A DNA stretch of 64,000 bases from positions 1-64,000 of the forward strand of contig JAOADJ010000036.1 in assembly GCA_026417375.1 (NCBI GenBank), written 5' to 3'. This document shows, piece after piece, positions 17,910 through 28,608 of this stretch. This DNA comes from Melioribacteraceae bacterium (GTDB taxonomy: Bacteria; Bacteroidota; Ignavibacteria; Ignavibacteriales; Melioribacteraceae). The translations under genes and the position numbers were made by a program. The notes below the pieces were generated by a model. That model saw nothing but the letters and a program-made list of their open reading frames with translations, had not been told where the DNA came from and did no database searches. Position 1 is the first letter of the stretch. Each line of letters starts with the position of its first letter.

Positions 17910-20900
17910 GTTCATCATTCGAAAAAAATAAGTATTGGAAAAGTATTTCTGATTATAATAATAGTCCTGAAAGTATTAAAGCAAAACATGATGAATTCTT
18001 AGAAGGGGTTGTCGATAATTTTGATTCTTCAAAACTTTCAGGAATGTCGAGAAGAAAATTTTTAGCTGTATTATCTTCTTCAGCTGCTTTAGCAACAACA
18101 GCTTGTTCCGATTATCGCGATAAAGGAGAAATAATTCCTTATAACAAAAGACCAGAAGAAATTTTACCGGGCGAAGCAAATTATTATGCATCAACTTGTA
18201 CAGCTTGTTCTTTAGCTTGTGGTATTTTAATTAAAACGCGTGAAGGAAGACCCATTAAAATTGATGGAAATCCAGATCATCCTGTTAATAAAGGAAAAAT
18301 TTGTGCTAAAGGGCAATCAAATATTCTCAGTCTTTATGATCCTGAAAGATTAAAAGAACCAAAATTTGGAAATCAAACTATAAGTTGGGAAGAAGCTGAT
18401 TTCAAAGTTATTGAAGCATTAAACAATGCAGTAAAATACAATAAGCAAATAGTCATTTTTACTGATAAAATTTTTTCACCTACCTTGAAAAAGCTTTTGA
18501 ATGATTTTTCTGTTAAATATCCGACTACAAAAGTTTATTCATATTCACTCGTAAACGATAAAAATAAAAGAGATGCTTGGTTTGAATCGTATGGTTCATA
18601 TGAAATTCCTTCTGTTAAATGGAATGAAGCAGAAATTATTCTTTCTTTAGATTTTGATTTCTTAGGTAATGAAGGAAATTTTGTTGAAAATATGAGACTC
18701 TTTTCTGAAAAAAGAGAAGTAGTAAAAAAATTAGATGTTAATAGATTATATGTTGCTGAAGGCCGTTTTAGTGCAACTGGTATGATGGCAGATTATAGGT
18801 TAAGAATTTCACCTAATCAACAATTAGAATTTATTTATGCTATAATTAATGAATTGTCTGATGCTAAGGTAATTTCAGTTGATACTGCTGTTAAAAATTT
18901 AGTATCAAAATATTCAGTTGAAAAATTTGGCTCAAAAGAAAAGATAAATAATTTGTTAAAAGATTTATCTCAACACAAAGGTAAATCAATAATCCAAGCC
19001 GGAGAATCGTTATCAAAAGATGTTCACATCGCAGTTAATTATTTAAATGAATTACTTGGTAATAATAATTTATATGATTGGGAAAATTTAGATTCATATT
19101 ATCAAATAGCATCAGCTAAGGAAATTGAAGAATTAATTGATGATATGAATTCTGAAAAAGTTGATGTTTTAATTCATTTGAATTCAAATCCGGTTTTTAA
19201 TTTGCCACAATCTTTTAAATATAAAGAAGCACTTAAAAAAGTTAAAAATGTAATTACTTTAACAGAAGCAGAAAATGAAACTTCATACTCAAGTAATATT
19301 ACTTTACCAATAAATCACATTTTAGAAAGTTGGGGTGATGCTTTTAATAAAACAAATGTATATTCAACACTTCAACCTGTTATAAATCCAATTTTTAATA
19401 CAAGACAAAAAGAATCGATTTTATTGTCATGGATAAATCAAAAATATGATGTAAATGATTTCAGACTTTATTTAATTAACAATTTTAATGAATTAATTTA
19501 TAATAAATTAAAACCATTAACAGATCAAAAAACATTTTGGCAAACAACTCTTCACGATGGAGTTGTAAAATTTGAGGGTGATTCAACTCCTAAAAAGTTT
19601 AATACTTCATCATTATCTAAATTAAATAATACAAATAACAAGGAATCATTTACTTTACATTTAACAGAAAGTTATTACATAGGTGATGGAAAATTTGCAA
19701 ATAATGGTTGGTTACAAGAAACGCCACATCCTGTTACAAAAGTTACATGGGATAATTATGCTGCCATTTCTCCAAAATTAGCTAAGAAACTAAATGTTGA
19801 AATAAATGATTTAGTTGAAATAACTCATAATAATCAAAAAGTAATATTACCAGTTATGGTTCAACCTGGAATGAGTGATAATATAATTCATACTGAATTA
19901 GGTTATGGTCGTTCAATAATTGGTGAAGTTGGAAAAGATGTTGGTGTTAATGTAATTCCTTTGATTTCAAAAGATTTATCTTTAATTGTGGAAAATGTTT
20001 CGGTAAAAAAAGTTGATGGTAAATATCAATTAGTTTCCACTCAGGAACATCATTCACTTGATGATACATTTGTTAAGGACTTGCATCGGGTAAGAAAAAT
20101 TATTCAAGAAGGAACTGTAGAGGAGTACAAAAAAAATCCTAAATTTTTACATGAAGAAAAGCATGAATTGGTTTCTATAACGCGAGAACATGAATACAAA
20201 GGCAATAAATGGGCAATGGCAATTGACTTGAATAAATGTACAAGTTGTTCAGCTTGTATAACTTCATGTAATGTTGAAAACAATATTCCTGTAGTTGGAA
20301 AAGATCAGGTTGCTGTTGGAAGAGAAATGCAATGGATGAGAATTGACAGATATTATTCAGGAACACCGGAAGAACCAATAGTAAGTAATCAACCAATGTT
20401 GTGTCAACACTGTGATAATGCACCATGCGAAAATGTTTGTCCTGTAAATGCAACAAACCATAGTGAAGATGGATTGAACCAAATGGTTTATAATCGTTGT
20501 GTTGGTACACGTTATTGTTCAAACAACTGTCCATATAAAGTACGTCGATATAATTTTTTCAATTTCAGAGATCATTTTGAAGATTCTTATTATGAAAACA
20601 ATTTAACAGCAATGGTTCATAATCCTGAAGTAACGGTTCGTTCACGTGGTGTAATGGAAAAATGTACATTCTGTGTTCAACGAATAATGGAAGCACGTTC
20701 CAATGCAATAAGAGATGGCAAACCATTAAATGGAAATGATATTAAAACTGCTTGTCAGGTAGCATGTCCGACAAATGCAATTTCTTTTGGTGATGCTAAT
20801 GACATAAATTCAGAAGTAGCTAAACTTAGAAAGCATGATTTATCTTATCATGTTTTAGAAGAATTAAATGTTAAACCAAATGTTACATATATAGCAAAGC

Positions 20901-20932
20901 TTCGGAATACACATTCGGAGGGAGTAATTTGA
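17906..20932 (+). CDS. actB: Alternative complex III subunit ActB: molybdopterin-oxidoreductase-like domain fused to iron-sulfur domain
   Basis: A 1008-residue protein. A long leader carries the Tat motif [10 protein letters not shown] (about 47-56). The B1 domain follows, homologous to the DMSO-reductase fold. It contains C98, C101, C105 and C133, a complete C-x2-C-x3-C-x27-C cluster motif, next to [17 protein letters not shown]. The B2 domain begins near 770 with four ferredoxin-type sets: [11 protein letters not shown] from 778, [26 protein letters not shown] (865-876, where Thr868 replaces a Cys and so predicts the known [3Fe-4S] cluster), and CTFC with CQVACP. The subunit relays electrons from the quinol site to ActA and ActE. 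The four Cys in B1 are unusual compared with the well-studied complexes as I recall them. Confidence 0.95.
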   Translation: MSSSFEKNKYWKSISDYNNSPESIKAKHDEFLEGVVDNFDSSKLSGMSRRKFLAVLSSSAALATTACSDYRDKGEIIPYNKRPEEILPGEANYYASTCTACSLACGILIKTREGRPIKIDGNPDHPVNKGKICAKGQSNILSLYDPERLKEPKFGNQTISWEEADFKVIEALNNAVKYNKQIVIFTDKIFSPTLKKLLNDFSVKYPTTKVYSYSLVNDKNKRDAWFESYGSYEIPSVKWNEAEIILSLDFDFLGNEGNFVENMRLFSEKREVVKKLDVNRLYVAEGRFSATGMMADYRLRISPNQQLEFIYAIINELSDAKVISVDTAVKNLVSKYSVEKFGSKEKINNLLKDLSQHKGKSIIQAGESLSKDVHIAVNYLNELLGNNNLYDWENLDSYYQIASAKEIEELIDDMNSEKVDVLIHLNSNPVFNLPQSFKYKEALKKVKNVITLTEAENETSYSSNITLPINHILESWGDAFNKTNVYSTLQPVINPIFNTRQKESILLSWINQKYDVNDFRLYLINNFNELIYNKLKPLTDQKTFWQTTLHDGVVKFEGDSTPKKFNTSSLSKLNNTNNKESFTLHLTESYYIGDGKFANNGWLQETPHPVTKVTWDNYAAISPKLAKKLNVEINDLVEITHNNQKVILPVMVQPGMSDNIIHTELGYGRSIIGEVGKDVGVNVIPLISKDLSLIVENVSVKKVDGKYQLVSTQEHHSLDDTFVKDLHRVRKIIQEGTVEEYKKNPKFLHEEKHELVSITREHEYKGNKWAMAIDLNKCTSCSACITSCNVENNIPVVGKDQVAVGREMQWMRIDRYYSGTPEEPIVSNQPMLCQHCDNAPCENVCPVNATNHSEDGLNQMVYNRCVGTRYCSNNCPYKVRRYNFFNFRDHFEDSYYENNLTAMVHNPEVTVRSRGVMEKCTFCVQRIMEARSNAIRDGKPLNGNDIKTACQVACPTNAISFGDANDINSEVAKLRKHDLSYHVLEELNVKPNVTYIAKLRNTHSEGVI

Positions 20933-22296
20933 GCGCAGTAGATTATTCACATGAAATTTCTGTTGTTGAAGGAAAACCAGCTTTAAGAGAACTTGATGAT
21001 TTAATTATCAAACCTCTTGAAACAAAACCAAATAAAAACTTTTTAATTGCACTTTCAATTACGTTAGGAATGTTAGGATTTTTTGTTATCGGATTAGGAC
21101 TAACATTCTATTATGGAATTGGAATGTGGGGAAACAATAATCCTGTTGGCTGGGCATTCGATATAGTCAACTTTGTTTTCTGGGTTGGTATTGGTCATGC
21201 TGGAACATTAATTTCTGCAATTCTCTTTTTATTTAGACAAAAGTGGCGTACAGGTATAGCAAGATTTGCAGAAGGAATGACAATTTTTGCTGTTATGACA
21301 GCTGCATTATTCCCTTTAATTCATATTGGAAGATTTTGGTTACCATTATATTTAATGCCTTACCCGAATCAACATTCTCTTTGGGTTAATTTTACATCAC
21401 CTTTGCTTTGGGATGTTTTTGCTGTCTCAACTTATTTCACAGTTTCTTTAATTTTCTGGTATGTAGGTTTAATTCCGGATTTTGCAATTCTAAGAGAAAA
21501 AACTGAAAACAAAATTAAAAAAACAATTTACTCAATCTTTTCTTTAGGATGGAGATTTTCAAATCGTCATTGGCAACATTATGAAATGGTTTATTTAATT
21601 TTAGCCGGATTTGCTACTCCATTAGTTCTTTCAGTTCATACTATTGTTAGTTTCGATTTTGCTGTTTCAATATTACCCGGTTGGCATACTACAATTTTTC
21701 CTCCATACTTCGTTGCTGGAGCAGTTTTTTCCGGTTTTGCAATGGTGCAAAATGTTTTAATTATTGTACGTAAAATTTTCCATTATGAACATATAATTAC
21801 TTTAGATACTCTTGAAAAAATGAATAAGATTATGCTTTTGACTGGTTCATTAGTTGGATATGCTTATGGAATGGAATTTTTTATAGCGTGGTATTCTGGT
21901 AATCCAATTGAACAATTTACATTCATTAATCGTGCATTCGGTCCTTATGCCTGGGCATATTGGATAATGTTAACTTGCAATGTAGTTTCTCCTCAATTGT
22001 TTTGGTTTAAAAAAATAAGAAGGTCAATTCCAATAATGTTTATTGTTGCGGTTTTTGTAAATGTTGGAATGTGGTTTGAAAGATTTGTAATAGTTGTAAC
22101 ATCACTTGCAAATGACTTTTTACCATCAAGTTGGGCATATTATAAACCTACTTATGTAGATTTTATGATATTAATCGGAAGCTTTGGATTTTTCTTTACA
22201 TTCATTTTATTATTTACAAAAGCATTACCAGTTGTTTCAATGGCAGAAGTAAAAGCTGTAGTAGATGGAGCGCAACCATCTCATCACGATCATTAA
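20929..22296 (+). CDS. actC: Alternative complex III subunit ActC (NrfD/PsrC-like quinol-binding membrane protein)
   Basis: A 455-residue integral membrane protein with about ten hydrophobic helices, homologous to NrfD/PsrC. It holds the main quinol site of the complex and docks under ActB. Family blocks are [20 protein letters not shown] near 85, [17 protein letters not shown] near 130, [20 protein letters not shown] near 209 and [13 protein letters not shown] near 313. The start is a TTG overlapping the actB stop, with GGAGGGA at 20917-20923 as a strong ribosome-binding site. The tail is histidine-rich (SHHDH). Confidence 0.94.
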   Translation: MSAVDYSHEISVVEGKPALRELDDLIIKPLETKPNKNFLIALSITLGMLGFFVIGLGLTFYYGIGMWGNNNPVGWAFDIVNFVFWVGIGHAGTLISAILFLFRQKWRTGIARFAEGMTIFAVMTAALFPLIHIGRFWLPLYLMPYPNQHSLWVNFTSPLLWDVFAVSTYFTVSLIFWYVGLIPDFAILREKTENKIKKTIYSIFSLGWRFSNRHWQHYEMVYLILAGFATPLVLSVHTIVSFDFAVSILPGWHTTIFPPYFVAGAVFSGFAMVQNVLIIVRKIFHYEHIITLDTLEKMNKIMLLTGSLVGYAYGMEFFIAWYSGNPIEQFTFINRAFGPYAWAYWIMLTCNVVSPQLFWFKKIRRSIPIMFIVAVFVNVGMWFERFVIVVTSLANDFLPSSWAYYKPTYVDFMILIGSFGFFFTFILLFTKALPVVSMAEVKAVVDGAQPSHHDH

Positions 22297-22320
22297 AATG
22301 TTAAATGTACAAGGTTATAA

Positions 22321-23460
22321 ATGAGTGATAAAATTTTATATGGATATTCAGCAATATTTGATAAACCAGATGATATAATTAAAGCTGCAAAAACAGTTGC
22401 TGAACATGGTTATAAAAAATATGATGTAAACACACCATATCCAATTCATGGTATGAATAATGCTATGAAACTTAAACCATCAAAACTAGGATATATTTCT
22501 TTAATAGTTGGTTTATCCGGTGCATTAGCTGCAATTCTTACCATGTGGTGGATGAGTGCAGTTGATTATCCAATTGTTTATGGTGGAAAACCTTTTTTCT
22601 CTTTCCCGGCTTATATTCCTGTTGTTTTTGAAGTAACAGTATTATCTGCATCAATAGCAACAGTTTTAGCAATGCTCTTTATTTTCTTTAAATTTCCAAA
22701 TAATAGTCATCCCTTACAAGGCACTGAATATCTTAAAAAAGTTTCATCTGATAAATATGGAATTATAATTTTAGCTGATGATGAAAAGTATAATGAAAAT
22801 GAAGTTAAAAACTTGTTTCAAAGTTTAAATGCTTCTGAACTAGAACCAATTTATTGGGATAATGATGAAATTAATCATAAGCATAAAATTTTTGAACCAA
22901 AGTTTATTTTATTTTTAGTTGTAGTTGCTATATTAAATTCTGGCGCTGTTTATTTTGTGTATAATAAACTTTTATTTATGGTTCCTTTTAATTGGATGAT
23001 GGAACAGGAAAGGCAAAATGTTCAACAGAAAAGTTTGATTTTCTCAGATGGTTTTGGAATGAGAACACCTGTTGAAGGTACAATTGCAAGGGGACATTTA
23101 CCATATCAGTTTTATGGTAAACCAGATTTAGCCGGCGAAAAATTAATTAACCCAATTCCAGTTTCAAAAAGTTCATTGAAATTAGGACAAGAAAAATATG
23201 ATACTTATTGCAGTCCTTGTCATGATTATCATGGAACGGGACAAAGCAGATTAAATGGACAATTTCCAAATCCACCAAGTTTGCACTCCGAAAAATTAAG
23301 ATCCTGGAGTGATGGAAGAATTTTTGCTGTTATAACTGAAGGTCAAAATGTAATGCCCTCTTATTCAACACAATTGACAGAAGATGAAAGATGGGCAGTA
23401 ATTAATTATATAAGAGTATTACAAAGAGCAATGAATGCTAAGGAGTCTGATATAAAATGA
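22321..23460 (+). CDS. actD-actE: Fused alternative complex III subunits ActD (DUF3341) and ActE (monoheme cytochrome c)
   Basis: A 379-residue protein that joins two subunits usually encoded separately. Residues 1-180 are the DUF3341 membrane protein ActD: GYSAIFDKPDDII at the start, the KYDVNTPYPIHGM block at 33-45, and two helices at about 58-78 and 98-123. A third helix at about 194-215 precedes the ActE part, which has MRTPVEGTIARG (247-258), the heme site CSPCH at 297-301 and a likely Met axial ligand in NVMPSYS near 345. The frame is continuous with no sign of a shift. The next gene overlaps by four bases. Confidence 0.92.
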   Translation: MSDKILYGYSAIFDKPDDIIKAAKTVAEHGYKKYDVNTPYPIHGMNNAMKLKPSKLGYISLIVGLSGALAAILTMWWMSAVDYPIVYGGKPFFSFPAYIPVVFEVTVLSASIATVLAMLFIFFKFPNNSHPLQGTEYLKKVSSDKYGIIILADDEKYNENEVKNLFQSLNASELEPIYWDNDEINHKHKIFEPKFILFLVVVAILNSGAVYFVYNKLLFMVPFNWMMEQERQNVQQKSLIFSDGFGMRTPVEGTIARGHLPYQFYGKPDLAGEKLINPIPVSKSSLKLGQEKYDTYCSPCHDYHGTGQSRLNGQFPNPPSLHSEKLRSWSDGRIFAVITEGQNVMPSYSTQLTEDERWAVINYIRVLQRAMNAKESDIK

Positions 23461-24644
23461 GTTCTGAAACAAAAATTGAATATCAGAAAAAAGAATTTTC
23501 ACCTAAAGTAAAATCAGTTGGTTTAGCTTTATTAATATTTGGTATTGTTTTAGTAATAGCTGGTTATTTTGTTAGTCCAGCAAGAATGACTTTTAATAAT
23601 ATAATTGGTTTTACTTTTTTAATTAGTATTGTAATTGGTTCATTATTTTTTGTATCAATTGAATATTTGGCTGGAGCTGTTTGGAGTACACCATTCAGAA
23701 GAATTGCTGAATTTTTAACTTATGGTGTTTATGTATTACCATTTATTCTTATTCCAATTCTTCTAAATCTACATGATGTTTTTCATTGGACACATCCTGA
23801 AGTTGTTAACAGTGATAAAATTCTTAAAGAGAAAGCTCCATATTTAAATGTAAATTTCTTCCTTATAAGAATTTTAGGGTTTCTATTAATTTGGATTTTG
23901 TTTCAAAGATTTATTACAAAAAATTCTGAGAAGCAGGATTTTTCAAAAGAACAATCATTAACAACAAAGAATATTAAAATTTCTGCAATCTTTATCCCAC
24001 TATTTGCAATTACAATAACTTTCACAGCAATTGATTTTTTAATGAGTTTAGAACCTCATTGGTTTTCAACAATTTTTGGAGTTTATTATTTCTCGGGTAC
24101 TATCTTAGCCTCATTAGCTACAATAACAATTGCAGTTATTTATTTAAATGAACATGGATATTTAGTTAAAGGATTGAGTTCGGATCATTACTATAGTTTA
24201 GGTGCATTAATGTTTGCATTTACAAATTTTTGGGCATACATAGCATTTAGTCAATTCCTTTTAATTTGGTATGCTAATTTACCTGAAGAAACTTTTTGGT
24301 TTTTACAAAGATGGGAAGGTAGTTGGATTGCATATTCAATTGGATTAATTATCATAAGATTTGTAATTCCTTATTTTGGTTTATTAACTCAACCATCTAA
24401 AATGGATCCCAAAAGATTAAAAATTATGTCCATCTGGATTTTGTTTGCACATTTTTATGATTTATACTTTTTAGTAATGCCAAATTATTCGAGAAGTGGA
24501 GTAGTTTTTAGCTGGTTCGAGTTAGGGTTTCCAATGTTAATTATTGGAGCTTTAATTTTAATTTTTAATGAACTTTCAAAAAGAAAAAATCTTGTCGCTA
24601 TTGGCGATCCAAAATTAAAACGTGGTATTGATTTTAGATTATAA
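23457..24644 (+). CDS. actF: Alternative complex III subunit ActF (membrane, NrfD-like second copy)
   Basis: A 395-residue polytopic protein with about ten hydrophobic segments. It matches ActF, the second quinone-pool membrane subunit related to ActC. Visible marks include HDVFHWTHPE near 104, TAIDFLMSLEPHWFSTIFGVYYF near 192 (shown in parts: LMSLEPHWFST and GVYYFSG) and FWAYIAFSQFLLIWYANLPE near 256, all typical of this subunit. It starts four bases inside the end of the actD-actE fusion and completes the set of complex III genes. Confidence 0.92.
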   Translation: MSSETKIEYQKKEFSPKVKSVGLALLIFGIVLVIAGYFVSPARMTFNNIIGFTFLISIVIGSLFFVSIEYLAGAVWSTPFRRIAEFLTYGVYVLPFILIPILLNLHDVFHWTHPEVVNSDKILKEKAPYLNVNFFLIRILGFLLIWILFQRFITKNSEKQDFSKEQSLTTKNIKISAIFIPLFAITITFTAIDFLMSLEPHWFSTIFGVYYFSGTILASLATITIAVIYLNEHGYLVKGLSSDHYYSLGALMFAFTNFWAYIAFSQFLLIWYANLPEETFWFLQRWEGSWIAYSIGLIIIRFVIPYFGLLTQPSKMDPKRLKIMSIWILFAHFYDLYFLVMPNYSRSGVVFSWFELGFPMLIIGALILIFNELSKRKNLVAIGDPKLKRGIDFRL

Positions 24645-24650
24645 AACACT

Positions 24651-25583
24651 ATGAATACAAAAAGAAAATTAGAAGACGAAATTAATTTCAAAGAAGTTTT
24701 TACAAATCCATTAAGAATGTTCGGATGGATATTCCCAATTTTTATTTTTTTATTAGTTGTATTGGGAATTTATTATGTAAAAAATTTAAGTGAAATTTCA
24801 TTCAATCAACAACCAGTTGGATTAATAGTCGATTCAACTTACTTTAAAAAAGAATTATCAACAAAGAAAGGTGGAATTTCTCCTGCAGTTGATTTAGCAT
24901 TAGTTGAAAAACCTACCACTGATTTTATAAATAAAGGTAAAGATTTATATAAAGCAAATTGTGCAAGTTGCCATGGAGAAAATGGACTTGGAAATGGTTC
25001 AGCTGGTGCAACTTTAAATCCAAAACCAAGAAATTTTCATAATAAAGATGGTTGGACAAATGGTAGAACAATTGATATGATGTACAAAACTCTGCAAGAA
25101 GGGATTATCAAAAATGGAATGGCTGCATATGAATATTTACCACCCGCTGACAGATTTGCAATAATTTCTTTTATAAGAACTTTTGCTGAATTTCCTGCAA
25201 TTAAAAAAGAAGAATTAACACAACTAGATAATCAATATCAGTTATCAAAAGGAACAGTTGTACCATCCCAAATTCCAATTAAATTAGCTGAAGAAATATT
25301 AATTGAAGAAAATTCTGTTAATGAAAAGAAAATTAAAAATGCAATTAAATTATTAGATGCTTCTAATGAAAATGTTGGTGCAAATTTATTAAAACAAAAT
25401 TCTGATAATTTGAAGAAAGTTTTTACTTCTTTTATAAACTTTAATAAAAATCAAAATGTTGATGCTTTTATATCAAATGTTAGTTCAAATCCAATCAATT
25501 TTGGATTTAAACTTAGTATAACAAAACTTAAAAAAGATGAATTAAGTATTTTATATACTTACTTGAAAACAATATTATCTTAA
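24651..25583 (+). CDS. Membrane-anchored monoheme cytochrome c
   Basis: A 310-residue protein with one N-terminal helix at about 24-43 and a cytochrome c domain with CASCH at 104-108, followed by GENGLGNGSAGATLNPKPRNF and a likely Met ligand in KNGMAAYEY near 157. The region after about 190 is helical and lacks a heme site or known domain. Its place between actF and the oxidase genes suggests it carries electrons between the two complexes, or is an extra subunit. This role is inference. Confidence 0.85.
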   Translation: MNTKRKLEDEINFKEVFTNPLRMFGWIFPIFIFLLVVLGIYYVKNLSEISFNQQPVGLIVDSTYFKKELSTKKGGISPAVDLALVEKPTTDFINKGKDLYKANCASCHGENGLGNGSAGATLNPKPRNFHNKDGWTNGRTIDMMYKTLQEGIIKNGMAAYEYLPPADRFAIISFIRTFAEFPAIKKEELTQLDNQYQLSKGTVVPSQIPIKLAEEILIEENSVNEKKIKNAIKLLDASNENVGANLLKQNSDNLKKVFTSFINFNKNQNVDAFISNVSSNPINFGFKLSITKLKKDELSILYTYLKTILS

Positions 25584-25587
25584 TAAA

Positions 25588-26364
25588 ATGTTAAAAAAAT
25601 ATCTAATAATAATTTTTTTGTTGATCTCAGAAATTAATTTTGCACAAGAACCAAAAATTGGTGTAGTTGAAAAACTTGGAGTAAAAATTCCACTAGAATT
25701 AAATTTTACAAATTCAAATGGTGAATTAATTCAGCTTAAAGATATAATCAATAAACCAACTTTATTAGCATTGGTATATTATGAATGTCCCGGAATCTGT
25801 TCACCTTTGCAAAATGAATTGGCTTGGTTAATTGATAAAATTCAATTAGAAATTGGAAAAGATTATCAGGTTATAAGTTTAAGTATTGATCATCATGAAG
25901 ACTCAAAAGTTTCGAATAAATGGAAAGTGAATTATTTAAAATCAATCAAGAAAAAATTAAATGAAAATGATTGGATGTTTTTAACTGGTGATAGTTTATC
26001 AATTCAAAAATTAACAAAAACTGTCGGATACTATTTTGAACCATACGAAAAACAATTTTCTCATGCTGGAACATTAATTTCAATTTCACCAGATGGAAAA
26101 GTATGCAGATATTTGTTTGGTACTCAGTTTAATCCATTCGATGTTAAGATGGCATTAATTGAAGCCAAAGCAGGTAAAACAAATCCAACTATCTCTAAAG
26201 TTTTAGAATATTGTTTTAGTTATGATCCGAAAGGAAGACAATATACATTAAATGTAACAAGAATTGTTGGAACTATAATGTTGGTTGGAGTTGGCATATT
26301 TGCCTTTTTTGTAGTTTATAGAAAAAATAAAAACAAGAATGAAGGAGTAGAATTAGATGGCTAA
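25588..26364 (+). CDS. SCO1/SenC-family copper chaperone
   Basis: A 258-residue thioredoxin-fold protein with a Sec signal peptide (about 1-19) and a C-terminal membrane helix near 229-247. The copper-binding CPGIC is at 67-71 and the third ligand is the His in FSHAGTL near 159, so all three copper ligands are present. SCO proteins help assemble the CuA centre of oxidase subunit II, which is encoded three genes downstream. The C-terminal anchor, rather than an N-terminal one, is seen in some relatives. It overlaps the subunit I start by eight bases. Confidence 0.93.
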   Translation: MLKKYLIIIFLLISEINFAQEPKIGVVEKLGVKIPLELNFTNSNGELIQLKDIINKPTLLALVYYECPGICSPLQNELAWLIDKIQLEIGKDYQVISLSIDHHEDSKVSNKWKVNYLKSIKKKLNENDWMFLTGDSLSIQKLTKTVGYYFEPYEKQFSHAGTLISISPDGKVCRYLFGTQFNPFDVKMALIEAKAGKTNPTISKVLEYCFSYDPKGRQYTLNVTRIVGTIMLVGVGIFAFFVVYRKNKNKNEGVELDG

Positions 26365-27982
26365 TGCTGTAGCCGAAAATTATCTTCAACAAAGCACAAA
26401 TAAATATTCCGGTATAAAATCCTGGTTATTAACAACCGATCATAAAAAAATCGGATTAATGTATTTAATAGCAATTTTATTTTTCTTTTTAGTTGGAGTA
26501 ATAATTGGTTTATTAATGCGATTAGAATTAATTGCACCTGGTAAAACAATTATGGATCCACAAACTTATAATTCATTATTTACTCTTCATGGAGTAATAA
26601 TGATATTTCTTTTTATAGTGCCCGGCTTACCAGCAATATTTGGAAATTTCTTTTTGCCAATTCAAATTGGTGCAAAAGATGTTGCTTTTCCAAGATTAAA
26701 TTTACTCTCCTGGTATGTTTATATGATTGGAGCAATTCTTGCTTTAGTATCATTGTTTTTACCGGGTGGACCTATTGATACTGGTTGGACATTTTATATT
26801 CCTTACAGTGTAAGAACAAGTACAAACGTTTCTCTTGCAATTTTTGCAGCTTTTGTTTTAGGTTTTTCATCAATATTAACCGGGATAAATTTTGTTACAA
26901 CAGTACATAGATTACGTGCTCCTGGAATGAATTTCTTTAAAATGCCTTTATTTGTCTGGGCTACTTATGCAACTGCATGGATTCAAATAATTGCCACTCC
27001 AGTTGTTGGAATTACAATTTTACTAGTAATAATAGAAAGAGCATTTGGAGTAGGAATTTTTGATCCGGCATTAGGTGGCGATCCTGTTTTATATCAACAT
27101 ATGTTTTGGATTTATTCACATCCGGCTGTATATATTATGATTTTACCCGCAATGGGTGTTGTTTCAGAAATTATTCCAACTTTTTCAAGGAGAACAATTT
27201 TTGGTTATAATGCTATAGCAATGTCTTCACTTGCAATTGCATTTATTGGGTATCTAGTTTGGGCTCATCATATGTTTACAAGTGGAATGAGTGATACTGC
27301 TCGTTGGGTATTTTCTTTATTAACTTTTATTGTTGCTTTACCAAGTGGCGTAAAAGTTTTTAACTGGGTAGCAACAATGTATAAAGGTTCAATTGATCCT
27401 CAACCACCATTTTTGTGGGTTATGTCTTTTATCTTTTTATTTTCTATTGGTGGATTAACAGGATTGGTTTTAGGTTCTCTTGCAACAGATATTCACGTTC
27501 ATGATACATATTTTGTTGTTGCTCATTTTCACTATGTTATGTTTGGTGGAACTGGTACTATTTTCTTTGCCGGACTTCATTATTGGTTTCCAAAAATGTT
27601 TGGCAAAATGTATAATCTAAAATTATCTAAAATAGCAGTAGCTCTGTTTTTCATTGGGTTTAATTTACTTTATTTCCCAAAGTTTATTTTGGGTTATATG
27701 GGTATGCCAAGAAGATATTATGATTATTTACCACAATTTGAATCATTACAAAAAATTTCAACATTTGGTTCTTGGATTTTAGGCGGAACAATATTTTTCA
27801 TTGTTGGTTATTTAATTCATGCTTTGATAAAAGGGAAAAAAGCAACTTCAAATCCATGGGGTGGAGTTACTTTAGAATGGCATATTGCTTCTCCACCAAT
27901 ACAAGAAAATTTTGAAGTAATTCCAACAATTACTCATAAACCTTATGATTTTAGTCAACTTAAGGAGATGAAGAATGAATAA
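26357..27982 (+). CDS. ctaD: Cytochrome c oxidase subunit I, A2-type heme-copper oxidase
   Basis: A 541-residue protein with about 12 helices. It holds the low-spin heme and the heme-CuB centre where oxygen is reduced. Six metal-ligand histidines are visible: one in FTLHGVIM near 75, H255 in WIYSHPAVYI, the HH pair in WAHHMFTSG near 305, and two in VVAHFHYVMFG near 390. At 253-259 the motif is YSHPAVY, not the HPEVY of A1 enzymes, so the D-channel glutamate is replaced by the Tyr-Ser pair that defines the A2 subfamily (as in Rhodothermus caa3). The following subunit III starts eight bases inside this gene. Confidence 0.96.
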   Translation: MANAVAENYLQQSTNKYSGIKSWLLTTDHKKIGLMYLIAILFFFLVGVIIGLLMRLELIAPGKTIMDPQTYNSLFTLHGVIMIFLFIVPGLPAIFGNFFLPIQIGAKDVAFPRLNLLSWYVYMIGAILALVSLFLPGGPIDTGWTFYIPYSVRTSTNVSLAIFAAFVLGFSSILTGINFVTTVHRLRAPGMNFFKMPLFVWATYATAWIQIIATPVVGITILLVIIERAFGVGIFDPALGGDPVLYQHMFWIYSHPAVYIMILPAMGVVSEIIPTFSRRTIFGYNAIAMSSLAIAFIGYLVWAHHMFTSGMSDTARWVFSLLTFIVALPSGVKVFNWVATMYKGSIDPQPPFLWVMSFIFLFSIGGLTGLVLGSLATDIHVHDTYFVVAHFHYVMFGGTGTIFFAGLHYWFPKMFGKMYNLKLSKIAVALFFIGFNLLYFPKFILGYMGMPRRYYDYLPQFESLQKISTFGSWILGGTIFFIVGYLIHALIKGKKATSNPWGGVTLEWHIASPPIQENFEVIPTITHKPYDFSQLKEMKNE

Positions 27983-28601
27983 TTCACATGATGTAGCTTT
28001 AAATAGTCATGTTCATCGTGATGATGTTGGCGCAAAGATGGGAATGTGGTTATTCCTTTTTACAGAAGTTCTTCTTTTTGGTGGAATGTTTTTAGTTTAT
28101 GCTGTTTATAGATTCCAAAATCAGGAACAATTTAAATTAGCTGCACTTGAATTGCATACCGGAATTGGTACTTTAAATACAATTATTCTTTTAACTAGTT
28201 CATTGACAGTTGCATTATCAATCGCTGCAATTCAAAATAAAAATAAATTTTTATCAATTGTTTATTTAAATGCAACTTTACTTTTAGCTCTCTTTTTTAT
28301 GGTAAATAAATACTTTGAGTGGTCAACTAAATTTGCTCATGGAATTTATCCTGGTGCAAAAGAATTATTGGAAAAACCAAATGGTCAGATTCTTTTTTAT
28401 GGATTATATTATGTTATGACCGGGTTACACGGATTACATGTTCTTATAGGAATGATAATTTTGTATATAATAAAAAGACAAATTAAAAAAGATATTATTA
28501 CAAGTGATAATTACGTTAGGTTAGAAAATTCTGGTTTATACTGGCACTTGGTAGATTTAATTTGGATTTTCTTATTCCCATTATTTTATTTAATTCAATA
28601 G
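27975..28601 (+). CDS. ctaE: Cytochrome c oxidase subunit III
   Basis: A 208-residue membrane protein with five hydrophobic segments, the usual number for the short bacterial subunit III. Family marks are MGMWLFLFTEVLLFGGMF near 23, FFMVNKYFEWSTKF near 106 and YYVMTGLHGLHVLIG near 144, with YWHLVDLIWIFLFPLFYL at the end. It supports oxygen access and stability of the oxidase. It follows subunit I with an eight-base overlap. Confidence 0.94.
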   Translation: MNNSHDVALNSHVHRDDVGAKMGMWLFLFTEVLLFGGMFLVYAVYRFQNQEQFKLAALELHTGIGTLNTIILLTSSLTVALSIAAIQNKNKFLSIVYLNATLLLALFFMVNKYFEWSTKFAHGIYPGAKELLEKPNGQILFYGLYYVMTGLHGLHVLIGMIILYIIKRQIKKDIITSDNYVRLENSGLYWHLVDLIWIFLFPLFYLIQ

Positions 28602-28608
28602 GTTAATT

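Noticed and set aside
20175-20534. 119-codon open frame on the minus strand inside actB
   Set aside because: It is antisense to the cysteine-rich ferredoxin domain of ActB; its codon pattern is the mirror of the real gene and it has no family features.
22321-23460. Frameshift joining actD and actE by error
   Set aside because: The frame is continuous, the joint carries a well-formed membrane helix and coding character does not change across it, so a real fusion is the simpler reading.
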